A stretch of DNA of 64,000 nucleotides from JBKBII01 sp046299415 (GTDB lineage: Bacteria; Pseudomonadota; Gammaproteobacteria; Ectothiorhodospirales; Ectothiorhodospiraceae). Made by a program: the position numbers and the translations under genes. How positions within the stretch are numbered: position 1 is the stretch's first letter; each line of letters starts with the position of its first letter. Where the stretch lies: positions 372,001-436,000 of the forward strand of contig JBKBII010000001.1 in the NCBI GenBank assembly GCA_046299415.1, given 5' to 3'. The notes below the pieces were generated by a model that was not told where the DNA came from, ran no database searches, and worked only from the letters and a program-made list of their open reading frames with translations. Positions 63,402 through 64,000 of this stretch are shown piece after piece.

Positions 63402-64000
63402 CGTCTAGCCCTCACTCAACGTTCATTGATTCTACGAAGTATACCGGTCTCCCGATAACGGCTTCGATGACCCAAACAAGTTCACGCCCAAAGCGTCGTG
63501 CGCACACAGAATTGCGCCAACGTCGAAGCAGAACGTCGAACCAGGAGGTGTGCGGGCACATCGTTGAGCCTCTGGGTGCTTCCTCTCCGGCCTGGCCGCC
63601 AGTTGCGCCCCAATCACTACGCTCCCCAGCGCGTGGAGCGGAGTCTGATTCGCGGCCTTTTTACGCTGTCTCGTCGGGAATCAACCATTGAGGTTTCATT
63701 TGATGAAATCTGTCACGTGGGATGAAAGCTTCGGGCGGCCGCGCTGTATTGATCCGCTCAAGCGGCCAAATGCTGCTGCTCAAGTTCGATCAAACTGGCC
63801 ACGAGCGCACTGATTTCAGCATCCGCCCGCTGTTGTGTTAATAAGGCTCTACAGAGCAGCTCGTCTACCAAAAAATACTGCCTGACCGCATCAACTGATA
63901 GGCAGCCGCCATGCGCAGTCGATCGCAACGCGCGCACGGCAATCAACGAGCCGGTTCAATGCAGGTTCGAAAGGTTTTGGGACTTTGTCAGGTTCGTGTG
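63402..64000. other. Region upstream of glyA
   Basis: About 600 bp upstream of glyA, expected to contain its promoter. A small minus-strand frame (63758-63946) is listed separately. No PurR-type or other operator was recognised. Confidence 0.35.
63758..63946 (-). CDS. Doubtful small reading frame upstream of glyA
   Basis: A 62-codon frame with only TTG or GTG starts and no ribosome site. Its second half (VRQYFLVDELLCRALLTQQR, then a helical segment ending LIELEQQHLAA) has a helix-forming composition unlike nearby shadows. A stop lies just upstream, so it is not a gene entering from the window edge. It may be a remnant. No function can be proposed. Confidence 0.22.
   Translation of the reverse strand: MIAVRALRSTAHGGCLSVDAVRQYFLVDELLCRALLTQQRADAEISALVASLIELEQQHLAA

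Overview
The window is a chromosomal segment of a motile gammaproteobacterium of moderately high GC. The clues are the polar-type flagellar and chemotaxis gene order (fleR-fliEFGHIJ-fliKLMNOPQR-flhBAF-flhG-fliA-cheYZAB-motCD, as in pseudomonads and related gammaproteobacteria), an nrdR-rib-nusB-thiL housekeeping cluster, apaGH and an ornithine-lipid gene pair. The genus cannot be fixed from sequence alone. No rRNA, tRNA, insertion sequence, prophage or CRISPR array was seen.

Region 1 (1-33052, all minus strand) holds, read right to left, an RpoN-type activator (FleR/FlrC-like), basal body and switch genes, export-apparatus and ATPase genes, the placement and number regulators flhF and flhG, the sigma factor fliA, cheY/cheZ/cheA/cheB and the stator genes motC and motD (motD cut by the window edge). 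Many genes are coupled by 4-17 bp overlaps, but the cluster is also broken by unusually long spacers, up to about 990 bp between fliK and fliL.

Region 2 (33442-36513, minus) has folE and a three-gene overlapping set: a periplasmic glutathione peroxidase-like protein, an unrecognised protein and a DUF3429 membrane protein. Region 3 (37096-44730, plus) opens with a coupled lipid-modification operon (FAD oxidoreductase, DUF1365, cyclopropane-synthase-like methyltransferase, MFS permease), followed by a chalcone-isomerase-like envelope protein, a GNAT protein and a small unknown. Region 4 contains phhB (minus), a glucokinase, apaG and apaH (plus).

Region 5 (48635-63401, mostly minus) has a membrane-lipid set (PAP2 phosphatase, GT4 glycosyltransferase, OlsA-like and OlsB-like acyltransferases), then thiL, nusB, ribH, ribBA, ribE, ribD, nrdR and glyA. 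A short plus-strand reading frame lies between nusB and ribH.

A lineage-wide trait stands out. Conserved proteins (CheA, FlhF, FliO, FliN, FliJ, FliI, FleR, Glk, RibD, ThiL, NusB) carry long Ser/Ala/Arg/Asp-rich, probably disordered insertions or tails and are often 1.3-3 times the usual length. The most interesting signals are repeated FliM/CheZ-like peptides in the CheA linker, a methyltransferase that has lost the catalytic residues of classical CFA synthase, a FleR-like activator with a decayed receiver domain and no partner kinase, and a degenerate FlhF GTPase.
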